From: Rugalucina vietnamica | Lineage: Eukaryota; Mollusca; Bivalvia; Lucinida; Lucinidae | Reading direction: 5' to 3' | Assembly: GCA_964017185.1 (NCBI GenBank) | Contig: OZ024875.1 | Span: 49,307,986 to 49,371,985 of the forward strand | Length of the DNA stretch: 64,000 bases | Shown here: piece by piece, positions 11,096 through 22,900 of the stretch | Layout of the letters: the number at the start of each line of letters is the position of its first letter | Position numbering within the stretch: position 1 is the stretch's first letter | Translations under genes and position numbers: made by a program | Notes under the pieces: model-generated | The model's input: only the letters and a program-made list of their open reading frames with translations | The model's database searches: none | Told to the model about the DNA's origin: nothing

Positions 11096-14000
11096 TTATT
11101 TGCCAGTAGCAACAGCACCTCCACTGCTAACTTGTATATAAGCAGAGGCACATGTTTCTGAATACTGGTTCCAGATAAGTCCGGCAGGGCAGCTGACTAC
11201 GAACACATCTCCCCACAGATCACACTGGAAGAACTTCCTGTTGTCTGGGTGAGCGAAGAACAGTTTCTTGGCAGCGATGTTTTCGGCTGTGCATGGGTTT
11301 TTGAAGTTGGTAGGTAAACCTGTACCAGTGCCGGTACCAGTTCCAGTGCCACCAGTGCCGGTGCTGGTTCCCGTTCCAGTGCCACCAGTCCCAGTACCCG
11401 TACCGGTTCCAGATCCGCCTGCCCCAGTGTTGAATGGGTAGACACAGGCAAGCTGTTGTTCACTCCATACCAGGCCAGTAGGGCATGGTAAGACATTGGC
11501 ATGACCCAACATGTCACACTCGATGAATTTAGTGTTGTCTCCTAAAACAAGAAACACAGACAAACATTTTACAATGAGAAACAGAAACAATAATAAAAAA
11601 AAAAACAAAAAAAAAAACAAAAAAAAACAAAAAACAGAGACATAATGGGTGACATGGTCATTAAACATTAAACAGGAAACAACACTATAAATTTAATGGT
11701 CACTTTCACCTTTGCAATACTGGCATTCTCATTAACCATCCAAATATTACAATTTTCAAGACTACTAATAATTAAAGAATATATGTAGATGAGTGTGCGA
11801 TATTCAAAAGAAAAGGATAAGACAACCATATCTATCTTTTTCAAAAGCTTTTAATAGTTACCATGTAATGAGATGATTACCTGAAACTGCAAAGTAGATC
11901 TGTCCTTTTGAGAGGGCTTGTTGTGTGCAGGGGTTGTTAGGGTTGACAACAACAGGTGACTGAGTGACAGGTACGTTAGTTACCACAACAGGCGGATTCG
12001 TCACAGGTGGGTTCGTTGTTACTGAGCGACAGGTGCCTGTAGCAGCACTGAAAAAAAATTCTATTATGTATGGACAGAACCATTTAACAATAGCAAATCA
12101 ACATATAAGCTTTGCATCTATTAATATGTTAACTATGCATAAAATTGTACATCAAATGATGCTAATGTAAAATACATGTATGTAAACATAAAATAAAGTC
12201 AACATTGAAATGCCGCACATGGTTAAATATGCAACAAATTTTTGTATGTTTCAAGAAAGGTATGGGAAAGTTTGCAAAATAGTTCGAGATAGTGAGTGAG
12301 CAACCATATTTTACATTTCATTCTGCATGCTCTCTAGTAAAACCTCTTACTAAACTTATGCGAACTTAATATTAGAATCAGCAAATAATAACATTATTAC
12401 AATTTGTAATGAAAGCTATCAAGCTTAAAGAAAAACATTTACATGTATGTGAAACCTTAATATTTATAGCCTGTAATAATATAAAAATCATCGGTATCTC
12501 ACCTGTACAAGAGATTTTCTGGGCACTGAATGATGTACATACGACCATATCTGTCACACTGGATGAATTTCGATGAATCTGTGGGGTGGGGGAAATAGAC
12601 TTTCTGGGCGGGGTTGTCTGTACAGGGGTTTGGCACATTTTTAAAAGCATCTGAAATATTAACAAAAAGAACATATATTTTTTTTATATTTTGTCTTCCA
12701 TACCTTGCTCAAGTTTTAAAACAGGAAGGATAAACGTTGGTCTTTTTTGTTGGAATATAATAATATTTTGTATTTGATGATCTTTATTGTTTTGCTCAGT
12801 GTGCTTTTTTGTAATAAAAATTCGCCACTGAACAATAATAATAATTATAATAATAATATAGATCTAATAATAATGATGATAATGATTACTTTATTTATAA
12901 AGGAGTGTGAGTAGACTGATAAATTTTAGTGACAACAAATAACAATATTGACCTAACAGAGAAATGAAACATCACGCATAAACTTAGATTTATTTGGCAA
13001 TTCTCTTTGCACTGACACTTACCCACACAGTTATTTGTTATCACAGCTGGAACCAGAGCTTGACCTGTAATATAAAGCATAGGGTTAAAACATTGTAATC
13101 TCGAAATATGACATAATGTCAAAAATATACAAACCTTTTTGTCATGAGGCCTCAACTTCTAGTTGAAATGTAGCATTTGTACCAATTTTTCCGATGCATT
13201 TTCGACATATTTTACGATGAAACAACTTTTGTTAAAAATAATAAATTAGATAAAAGTTGGTGAAACTATAGTGACGGCCATCTTTGATGTCATCTTTATT
13301 TTATTTTATTTTTTCGCAAAAACATTAAAGATAATTAATTAATGGCCAAGAAAGAATCATGTCGGCCCGGTCATGTCCACTCGCTCTCTAGATAGAGTAC
13401 GAACGTACATTGACTTTCAGCTGATAACCTGTAATTTGCTTACATTTGCAACATTGATAAGTTTCTAGCAACCAAGAAATTCTGCCAGAGTGACACAGTG
13501 ACCGCCTATAACGGGTCATTTGTCAGTATGATAGAGCAAAGGCTGAATTAATATTCTTGCTTGACATTATTCCTATCACGGAGACCAGAAGTCGCAACAA
13601 ATTTGTTCTGCATTTTTGTGACCTCGTTTGTTGAAATATTTTCGTGAAGACTTTGCACTATTTGGGACGCTTTGATATAAAAGTTGGCCCTTGAGAAGAA
13701 AAAAAGCGCCCAAAATTATTGTCCATTCGTCGACAGTTTTCAGTCAGTTGGAACGTTTCCAAGGTAGTACCAGCAGTCTGGGGACTATATGCGTCAACTC
13801 AGCACAGGCAGGGTATATGTGAAAACCCATTATCAGACTCTAGGAAACACACTTTAGCTTCCTCCTATATGCATACATTAAACAAGAATTAAATTTATAC
13901 TGATAACTTGACTAGAACAGATGGGACATCTTGCAATGACCATTTCCGCCCATTTGTTGAAAAGTGAATCGTCTCAACTACACGGTGTGTTTCTTCACGT

Positions 14001-14891
14001 CCCAGTTAACAGCTATGACCATATCGAGACATCTCTACCCGACAATGGGTATACATGTCACAACATCCGAAATGTGCTTTGAATATAACTAAGCAACTGA
14101 GGCTTATACGTATGGATGGTTTGATAAAACCACCTTTTCTGCGGAGACGCAGACCATCTAAGTGTTTAACCAGTAATCAAGTGGGCGGTCAGTTAAATTT
14201 AAGTTATGCCTGGAGGCACAAGCAGCCCATACATTTCCCACGGCCCCAATGAGCAGGGTCCAATTTCCCGTCAGGACACTTTAGTCAGTGTTCATGCATA
14301 TTCGAAGACTCGGCGGAAACGTGTATTGGCAGATGAAATTTTGGAGGAAAAAGAAAATCAACTCTAATCGTCGTAGCATCAGTCCAACTGAGTCGAACGC
14401 CTGAGCTGTTGATACATGCATTTGCAATAACAAACCAATTACTAGTATGCCTATCATGATTTGGTTAATCACGGAGGATGCAATCGTTACTATTCCAGAC
14501 AAGAAATATAAAATAAAGATATTTCCAAATCTAGAAAAATAGCAAGTACGTTTTCATAAGAAACCCAACAATTTGCATAGGCGAAAACAAAGGCGCAGAT
14601 CAGCTTCGCGGTAACCGCGAAGCTGATCAGCGCCTTGGTTTTCGATACACAGATAGTACAATCCCTCTTCTTCTTCTTCTTAAAATTTCAAACTTCTAGG
14701 CTGCTTCTGTGACTGTACAGGCCGGTTTGTGACAGACATGGTCAGAAATAAAAACGTCGGTGTTCTCATGCGAAGCCTCATGTAATAATAAAATTACTCA
14801 TGTAATAATAAAATTACTTACGTTTCTGTCTCTCTGCAGGTGAGCTAGCCACAAAGCTACAGAGAGCTGCTAATGCCACAAATATCAACAT
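11096..14891 (-). CDS. Secreted chitin-binding protein with three peritrophin-A (CBM14) domains
   Basis: Five coding exons join in phase: 14891-14822, 13064-13023, 12650-12503, 12047-11881 and 11541-11096 (873 nt, 290 aa, stop TAA 11098-11096). The start has a signal peptide (MLIFVALAALCSFVAS) followed by RQKR at residues 21-24, a likely furin-type cleavage site. Three six-cysteine CBM14 domains follow: ~47-92 (NPCTDNPAQKVYFPHP...KFIQCDRYG), ~124-172 (NPCTQQALSKGQIYFAVSG...FIECDMLG) and ~220-272 (NPCTAENIAAKKLFFAHP...FFQCDLWG). A proline/valine/threonine-rich linker separates domains 1 and 2. A Gly-Thr repeat of about 35 residues separates domains 2 and 3. The family binds chitin in gut matrices, egg coats or shell. 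In a mollusc a shell or mantle role is possible but not shown. Introns fall inside domains 1 and 2. A TATA box lies upstream. No gene symbol is claimed. Confidence 0.92.
12828..12895. repeat. AT-rich (AAT)n-like microsatellite
   Basis: Imperfect AATAATAAT / ATAATGATG run in an intron of the chitin-binding gene. Confidence 0.75.
13998..14270 (+). repeat. Family E dispersed repeat, copy 2
   Basis: Same order of words as copy 1: GTCCCAGTTAACAGCTATG, GGATGGTTTGATAAAACC, TTAACCAGTAATCA, TGCCTGGAGGCACAAGCAGC. It lies in intron 1 of the chitin-binding gene. Confidence 0.65.
14545..14779 (-). mobile_element. Family A MITE, copy 4
   Basis: Inverse orientation; the core GGCGCAGATCAGCTTCGCGG...CCGCGAAGCTGATCAGCGCC is an almost perfect palindrome. 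The left terminal GAGCC is decayed. It sits about 40 bp downstream of the exon 1 donor of the chitin-binding gene. Confidence 0.75.
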
Positions 14892-14966
14892 TTTGAATAT
14901 TGTTAAAAGCCTGTCCGATCTCTTTGGATGTTTACGTAGCACCGGGCTTGTTCTGGCAAGTTTAGA

Positions 14967-14974
14967 CTTTTATA
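14967..14974 (-). promoter_or_regulatory. TATA box of the chitin-binding gene
   Basis: TATAAAAG on the minus strand, about 76 bp upstream of the ATG at 14891. A TSS ~30 bp downstream (about 14940) would give a ~50-nt 5' UTR. The strong TATA suits a regulated secretory gene, but this is inference. Confidence 0.65.
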
Positions 14975-15639
14975 GGGACCTGCACGGAAACCCATGAGGT
15001 AGAAACCCTATCTTGGGTTAAAATGATCAAAGGAAAATGCAAGTGAGGGTCGTTAAATCTGAACACAGATTTGTGTTCATGATAACGAAACTTCTCCACT
15101 GATGCTTTTGGGATTAAAACATTTTGATACTAATGTCGCACATGCGCCAGATTTTTTTGTTAGGACAGATGGTGAAAAGATATAATTTATAAAACGCGCC
15201 GACGCGCAACTGCTTTGCTAAGTCTGAAATTGCAAGACGCCTGGTTATTTTTGGAATGGATGAGTGAGAAATTACGGAGTGTAGGGCCTTGTTGTGACGT
15301 GATGCATAAAGTTACATACGTACTACCGATTCATAAATGGGGTGTGGGGTGGAGTCATAAGCCATAATGATAGTGCAGGCAATTTTTCCTCGTAGTAGGC
15401 CACACGCGCTAAGTGGGAGACGGACCTCAGCTGGACATGGTGAATAGGTCTGCATGTCATTTAAGCTTCTAAAAATCTAAAAAAATAAATAAGTTCATGC
15501 ACACTAGAGCCCGGCCGACCGTATTGCATCAAAATTACCGCGCCAACATAAACCAGCCCCTTTTACACCACAAATTTAACAGTAAATGAGACCGATTGGA
15601 ATATTACTGGACTATGTTGAGTGCTAAGGGTTGGTAAAA

Positions 15640-15673
15640 CCAAGGACCCTATATATCGATATAGGGTCCTTGG
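15640..15673. repeat. Short palindrome
   Basis: Two perfect 15-bp arms (CCAAGGACCCTATAT and its reverse complement) around ATCG. The function is unknown; it may be the hairpin of an unrecognised MITE. Confidence 0.8.
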
Positions 15674-15878
15674 TAAAACTCACCCCAATACGCGGACTGG
15701 GGGTAGCCCCAATGTGCCTCGGGTGCCCTGTTACCTTAAAACAGCCGATTCATACACCTGTCTGCCTCTTGCCTCCTGTATTATCAAACGTTCGTTAAAT
15801 GCACTGAACTGCAGTGGATGGGGTGAAGCAAAGCTTTGACAATTTAAACGCAGACATGGAATCTATCTGACGCCCATT

Positions 15879-16022
15879 AGGGAGAACACGAGCAGCAACT
15901 GGTTAATTTTTGGTTATGAACGACCCTCATGAAGATTATTTGCTCTGTTTAGGGAGAACACGAGCAGCAACTGGTTAATTTTTGGTTATGAACGACCCTC
16001 ATGAAGATTATTTGCTCTGTTT
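15879..16022. repeat. Perfect tandem duplication, 72-bp unit, two copies
   Basis: AGGGAGAACACGAGCAGCAA begins at 15879 and again at 15951. The two units read identical, which suggests a recent duplication or an assembly artefact. A weak LINE-like tail (KVWNDLPP on the minus strand) follows at 16042-16110. Confidence 0.85.
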
Positions 16023-16774
16023 GTTTACAGGGCACCTCGTATTATGCGGGTGGCAGGTCATTCCAAACTTTCATAGCAACATACGTCAGTCTTCTAATCT
16101 TTCTTTCATGGGCTATCGGAACATACACTAGACTGGGTGTTGGATATACGGGTGGAAAACCTGTAAAAGTCACGAAATCAAACCGTGTCATGAAGAAACA
16201 TGTATTTTTGCAAATTTTAATAGTTGCAAAGCTGCAGATTAGCATGCACATTAACACAGTCTGATATACGTCTCAGTCATTTGAATGCAACTTATTGTAC
16301 TAGTTTCATACTCGTAATCCCAAGCTAGTCGGTCGTCAAAATGTTTTTCATGGAAGGGCTAAAATAGTTTTTGACGCAGAAACACTTCTGACTCACCAAT
16401 CTTTTTTACGTGCTTTCAAACTTATTCAAGACACTCATTTTTGAACCCAGTCAATTTATTTTCTATGAATCCGGTTCGTTTCTTTCGTGGGTTGCAACTA
16501 ACGGGAGAAACGACCCAGGACCCTAGAGGCAGGCGCGTGACACAATCCGCCTATGGGCGGGGTCCTGGGTGAAAGTCCTGGGAATTAAGAAGTAAAGCTT
16601 TGACAGGGCAGAAATTTGGACACATGTTCCATTCTTTACGATACAAGGTCGTAAGGAGAGTAGAAAATACAAGTTGTACCCACATAATATTCGCTGTTAC
16701 AGCAAAGATTATTATTATTATTATTTGCTTCATGATAGGATTAAGTACATTTTCGAATGGCATCCCTAATATTT

Positions 16775-17008
16775 GAGCCGCCTCGTGGGAAAACCAACAA
16801 TGTAGTTTCCGAGCAGGTCTGACACAAACCTGCCTGTACAGCTACAGAAGCAGGCTAGAAGCTTGAAATTTTGGAGTTAAGTAGAGGAGGAATTGTACTA
16901 TCCGAGTAGCGAAAACAAAGGCGCTGATCAGCTTCGCGGTTACCGCGAAGCTGATCTGCGTCTTTGTTTTCGCCTATGCAGATTGTTGGTTTTCCCATGA
17001 GGCGGCTC
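16775..17008 (+). mobile_element. Family A MITE, copy 5, target duplication ATTT
   Basis: Complete 234-bp element from GAGCCGCCTCG to GGCGGCTC, flanked by ATTT at 16771-16774 and 17009-17012. Confidence 0.87.
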
Positions 17009-17012
17009 ATTT

Positions 17013-17805
17013 TGTAACATCATTTTGGTTGGTGTCGTTGGGGCTGCTTAGTTCAACAACAGGCATCATGTCAGGTCAACGCCGGACAGACTGGGGCGTT
17101 GACTCGGAAGAAAGAGGATGCATTCAAAGCTTAACCGGCCTGCCCGTAGTGTAATCGCGTTTATTTGCCCAAACATTTAACTTTAATCGGGCAATATTTA
17201 TAAAACTTAATAATTAAACTGAACAAACTTGCCGCATGTTTACTTAACACCCAAATCATGACAAACTGAGTCAGTTTTCATTAACGAAGCATCTCTTGTA
17301 ATAGAAACTTACAGTTTATGCCACATAAATTGGCTAAAAGTACCTCTGCAGACTTGTGAAAACGAAACGATTTGACAAACAACACCCGCATCACGTGCAC
17401 CACTGTCAGTTTTTGTGCTATCAGAACAGTTCTGATACAACAGAAACATTGTTGAAATCGAACTTGTAAGCCTTGTCAGACTACGTGCAATGTCGCGGCG
17501 TTTTTCAATTTTCCAAAGCGCAGTGCAAAACACTTATATTTTCGCGAACAAGGACTTTTAATGCCCGTCGTCCTAACGGGGTCTAATGCGTCAAAACGGA
17601 ACTTTCAGGGCGTTTCGTCTTATTCGTGTTGGTGTGTCTCTGCGCTTACGTTTTTAAGCCGCTCACAGCGCGTGAACTCAGTCTTTCACGCAGTCACGGT
17701 TGTGCTACCGTCGCGAACCCCAGATTATTGCGCGTCGGTGAAGCTTCTTTTGCGGTCAAATTTTTGATGAAAGTACTAGTAATCCTGTTTTCTTGAATCA
17801 ACCAA
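17013..17805. other. No gene recognised
   Basis: Somewhat CpG-richer than its surroundings. Short open frames (17309-17533 minus, 17561-17767 plus) have no recognisable domain or splice context. Possibly decayed transposon DNA. Confidence 0.35.
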
Positions 17806-18547
17806 ACTGAACTGCCTCATTTATGCGGACGATTTATTATTATTGTCAGAATCCAAAGAAGGTCTACAATCTTGTCTTGATTCTTTACAAGTGTATTGCG
17901 ATAGATGGAAGCTCAATATCAACATTGATAAAACAAAGGTGATGCTCTTTAGTAGTAGAAAAACAGAAACGAGTCTGCTCAAGTTTACTTTTAAGGGCAG
18001 CGAGATAGAAATAGTTTATAAATACATGTATCTTGGAACCATGCTCCATTATAACGGAAATTTTAAGCACACAGCAGAACATATGTATCAGAAAAGCTTG
18101 AAAGCCGTTTTCTCTTTAAAATCACGACTCCTTGATTTTGAAGGCTTGAATAACCAAATGAGACTTAAACTCTTCGATACACTTATAAGATCAATTTTAA
18201 CTTATGGTTCTGAAATTTGGATTACAGACTACTCAGTAAACGACAAAACTTTAGACAATTTGCCTTTCGAAAAAATTCATAACAGGTTTTGTAAATACTT
18301 ACTTGGTGTTCACAAAAAATCCTCAGATTTTGCTGCAAGACTATAATTTGGCAGGGGGAGAATTTTGAATTTCATAAACATGATTTCATTGAAATACATT
18401 AAAAGACTAAACGAGCTTCCAACTACTCGTCTTTTCAAAGAAGTGTTTGAAATTGACAAAAGTCTTCACGCAGGAGATCATAGATCAAGTTACACTTACT
18501 ATGATAAACTTATATCGAAGCAGATATTTCACAAAGTATATCAGTGA
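17806..18547 (+). pseudogene. Non-LTR retrotransposon reverse transcriptase fragment, frameshifted
   Basis: The open frame starts at the catalytic motif (LIYADDLLLLSES), then runs through the palm/thumb (CDRWKLNINIDKTKVMLFSS), YLGTMLHYNGNF and LTYGSEIWITDY, and stops at 18346. The protein resumes in another frame at 18365-18547 (NFINMISLKYIKRLNELP). The fingers and endonuclease are missing at the 5' end. It is a jockey/CR1-like broken LINE; the exact clade is not assigned. Confidence 0.85.
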
Positions 18548-19915
18548 CCCTACTTTGTTTTTGAGCATGTCCAAAATGTGCACCGTTTGCGTGGTTACGA
18601 ACGTGCTGCATCCCACATTTTCTTGTACGCCGCGAGAACGTCGATCTGTTGTGATGGTGTTTATCCTTTCCATTATTTAAACCCATGCTACGTGTTCTTA
18701 CGTCGACGGCGTTCAAGAAAGTAGAACACCTAGGTATACATAGTACGATCGCAAGCATCATCGCAGCAACGCAATGGCGTTGCCATCGCCATATACGACA
18801 TTTTTAATCAGTGGGAGCTCAGTTTGATGCAGACAAAACGCCGTGTTCATCCGTGGCGTTTGCACGGCGTTCTTTGAGATGTCATATGCTCTTCTTAAAC
18901 ACTGCAGCAGTGCAGTTTGAGTGCCTTGCGCGAAAAGCAAGTAGTGAACAGTGAAAGCATCGAATTAGCCCAGAAAATCTCCAGCAAGAACTCCATAAGA
19001 ACGTGATAGAACCCCATGCAGTCAATCTTAACTTGTTTTCTTGTAGTTCTTTCATGTAATTAGCATCGGTGTGGGGTTTGGACATGATTAACATCCCAGT
19101 CATGTAAACGACAATGAATCAGTCGATTTTGGATAAAGGAGCATCTTCGGAAACGGGGTAAATCACCAGCTGAATCAATACATAACAACATAACCATCAT
19201 CTTTCACCCTTGCGCTGAAAAAGCCATAAAATAAATGGGCTCCAGAGGAGATGGGACCAAGATGGAACCATATTTTTTCCGACATGACCTGCACATGTTA
19301 ACCAATGTCCATTAAACTAGGTATTTAACATTTGCATGAAGGTTTAGAATTTTCAGCAACATATAACCAGCACCAGGAAAATGTTGGAGTAAATTATGCA
19401 TATAGGTAATATAGGTTGGTCATATAATAGCTTTCTCCTGGCCACCTCGAGACTGCGTTTACTCCTATTGGCTGTATTTAAAAAGATGGGATGCTACCCT
19501 TATTGCTAGTGGACAATAAACAAGACAAAATGCAATTACATGTAGTCCTCTATTTAGATGTTGTTATTCTAATTTTTAATATTGTTGCAATCTGTAAAAT
19601 CCAGTGCCATCACATATAAACTTTTCTAACAATTAGCAGAAGTATTATTCTATTTGGTGGTATTGCATGAGACATTAAGTAGCATCAGTACAATTAAATC
19701 TGAAAGGAAAGAGGTATCACAAAATAAAATGTTTTTGATACTTTTCAAGTGTCAAAATATGATTATCACAAGACTGTCTGAATAATCCATGCACTGATGA
19801 TCAAACTGACCCATTGTCCATTCTAGGTGAAATCCAGAAGTCAAGCAGGATGACTTGCTTGGTCATTTTCTTCCTTCTAATCAAGTGGACCCATTGGCAC
19901 TCTTAGGTGTAATCG
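18548..19915. other. 3' flank of CDC123; no gene recognised
   Basis: Mixed sequence. A CpG-containing part at about 18580-18880 may be decayed transposon. An ATTAAA hexamer on the minus strand at 19575-19580 is a possible CDC123 polyadenylation signal, about 340 bp after the stop. Confidence 0.35.
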
Positions 19916-19920
19916 AGCAG

Positions 19921-22900
19921 TCAGGTGGGGTGACTTATTTGGTCAGGTTCTTCTTCTGATGAGTCTTCCCCATTCTGTTGCTGGATTTTCTGTCGCAGAA
20001 ATAGAAGTCTAATGAAATATAGGCAAGATGTGATTTTTAATGCCTGAAATACTCCCGAGGTACTGAAACTGAGCAAGTTTTTGAAATACAACGAAAACAT
20101 GTCCATGCAATGTATACGCCCTTAAATCCCATTTTATATTGTAAAACTGGGGTTCACAGGGGTATACCTATTTTTTCTTATTTTTGATCCAAAACATAGA
20201 TTGTGGGTCTGTTTTGAGCAAAAAATTAAAAATATCATTTTTGTTTCAATTTTTACAGCTGAAAGAAAAAAAAATCTCTGTATATTGCATGGACAAGTTT
20301 TCGTAATGATACTGAAGATATTGAACTGGAGCAAGTTTCCTAAGAGCAATGTCACAGACAATGAGCAAGATAATAATTTCATCAAAAAAGTTCAAAACCA
20401 AATGCTCCTACCATTCTGTAAAGTGTTGAGCAATACAGTCCAGTGTCAGAAAAGATAACATTTTTAAGTACTACAAAGATGAGCAATAAAAATGATTATT
20501 TACCAGATGCAGAAGGTCCATAAGTTTACTAGGATCTTCCCCAGATGCTATATCTACAAAGTCTTTTGGGACAGCATAAGTTCCATATGGGTTTGGCTGA
20601 ACACCTGATGAATTCTCAACACATCGAAAAACTGGAACCTGAAATTAAAAAGGTTTTGTTATGAATATACAATCAAGTAAAACTTCAGAATGTTTGCAGG
20701 TAACATTTGACATTTTTGATCTTCCATTTTTTATTTTGTTACATGTCTCTTTAATGGCTGCACACATTTTCTGAATAATTTAAATCTGAATACATATTGA
20801 TAGTATACATTCAACAGGCCATTTATTTGTGGCAACTATTTTCATGAATAATTCTTCCACATCAATTTATCCCCATAAGCTTTCAAACTGTCAGATCACA
20901 AATCCTGAACAAGATGCAGAATGTGGCGTCACATCTGGGGCTATACTGTTTGCTTGGAGGATTTTCATCGAAAAATGAGATAAAAAATTAAAATTACTCC
21001 TAGAGCCCATAAAAATGAATTTCAGAAAGTGGACTCATACAATTCATAATGATGGGCAAATTCATTTGTCAAAAATAGATTAAATACCTGAGGAATGGAA
21101 GGATTATTGCCAGTAGGTGTTGTGTATAAACTCTCCCTTTCTAATTCATCCCAGGTGAATAACAGGGAGTCTGTCACAGGACCAAATGGGTTGAAGTCTA
21201 ATAACAATAATTTACCCTGGAAGAAAATGAAGACCCAAACTGCAACAATGAATAACTATAAACAATAAAAACTTTAAAATTAACTATAATCAGGCAGAAT
21301 AGATAAAAATTCTGTTGAAACATTGTGTAAATTTGTTGATAATTTTAATACATCATTTTCTTAATTGATTACTTTTAGTGAGTCGAGACTAAAAGACATG
21401 AGCAAAAATAAACTGCTCCTACATGAAATATACTTGAAAATACAAATACTGCTACTATAAAGCAATTTACAGGATAGTGCAGGACAATAATTAAATGGTA
21501 TTCACCTGATTTCTTCTGTATACATCAAAACAAACTGAAAGATAGGAACTTTCTATGTTACAATATCAAAACTTGGGACACTTTTACAATAGAGAAGCCT
21601 CCGTGGTCCAGTGGTTAAGTCACATGCTTCAAAAACCAAGGGTCACAGGTGCGAGCCTGGACTTTTACAGTCTGTCAAATGGGACTTTAAGCAGAGGTAA
21701 TGTCTCTGTATGACCTAAGATGTTGGTGGGATCCCAAATAAACCATTAAAATATGAGTCACAGCATAAGAAAACCAACAAAATGCTTCGGTGAAAATAAA
21801 GGCGCAGATCAGGGATCAGCGCCTTTGTTTTCGCTACACAGATAGTACAATCCCTCTTCCTTTCAAATCCGAAATTTCAAGCTTCTAGCCTGCTTCTTTG
21901 ACTGTACAGGTTGGTTTGTATCGGACCTGGTTGGAACCCTAATTGTTGGTTTTCTCACACACAGGCTCATACATAGAACAATGAGAACTTTTTGTCTTTT
22001 TAGAAAATACTTTGTGAATTTCTGCACAGACATTCCGATAGATATCCACAACATAAGATGTTTTTATCATTGTGATTAAAGTAACACATTTTCAAAATAT
22101 AACTGTGTATAAAGTATCGAAGAAAATACAAAACAAGACTTTGCGAAGTGGCTGACCATTGTTTTTCCAATTTAACATCAGGAAAACATGTCCGTGAAAT
22201 GAATACCCCCTTAAACCCCACTTTTATATAGAAAAACTGGGGGTTGCAGGGGTATACCTAATTTTCTTATTTTTGATTCAAAACATAGATTGTGGGTACT
22301 CGTTGGCGAGGCGGTTCTAACGTGTATCCACAATCAATGTTTTGTACAAACGTTAAAATTAACCAAATTTTTTTAATGAAATTTTCAATTTTTAATGCTG
22401 AAAAAAAAAAAACAAGAACTCCGCGGAGGTCGATATCGCACCTGCATCGGGCAAAGTCAATGGAACGTGAAATGTAGGTCAAGGGCACCGGGTCAAGGTG
22501 CGTGCTTGAAGAGTATGTCAATGACAATTACTATGCAAGGTTTCACACTGGCAGCTATCAATTATGTAAAGAAAACAAACTTCGACAAAAAAATTAACAA
22601 AGTCAATGGACCGTGAAATATAGGTCATGGGCACTGGGTCAAGGTGCGTGCTTGAAGGGTATGTCAAGGACAATTACTATGCAAGGTTTCACACTCATGG
22701 CTATCACTGATGCAGAGAAAACCAAACTTCGACGTAAAAATTAACAAAGTCAATGGACCATAAAATATAGGTCAAGGGCACTGGGTCAAGGTGCGTGCTT
22801 GAAGGGTATGTCAAGGACAATTACTATGCAAGGTTTCACACTCATGGCTATCACTGATGCAGAGAAAACCAAACTTCGACGTAAAAATTAACAAAGTCAA

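Noticed and set aside
16042-16257. Minus-strand frame with KVWNDLPP as a LINE C-terminus
   Set aside because: Only eight residues match the usual pattern and the rest does not follow the family; too weak to list as an element.
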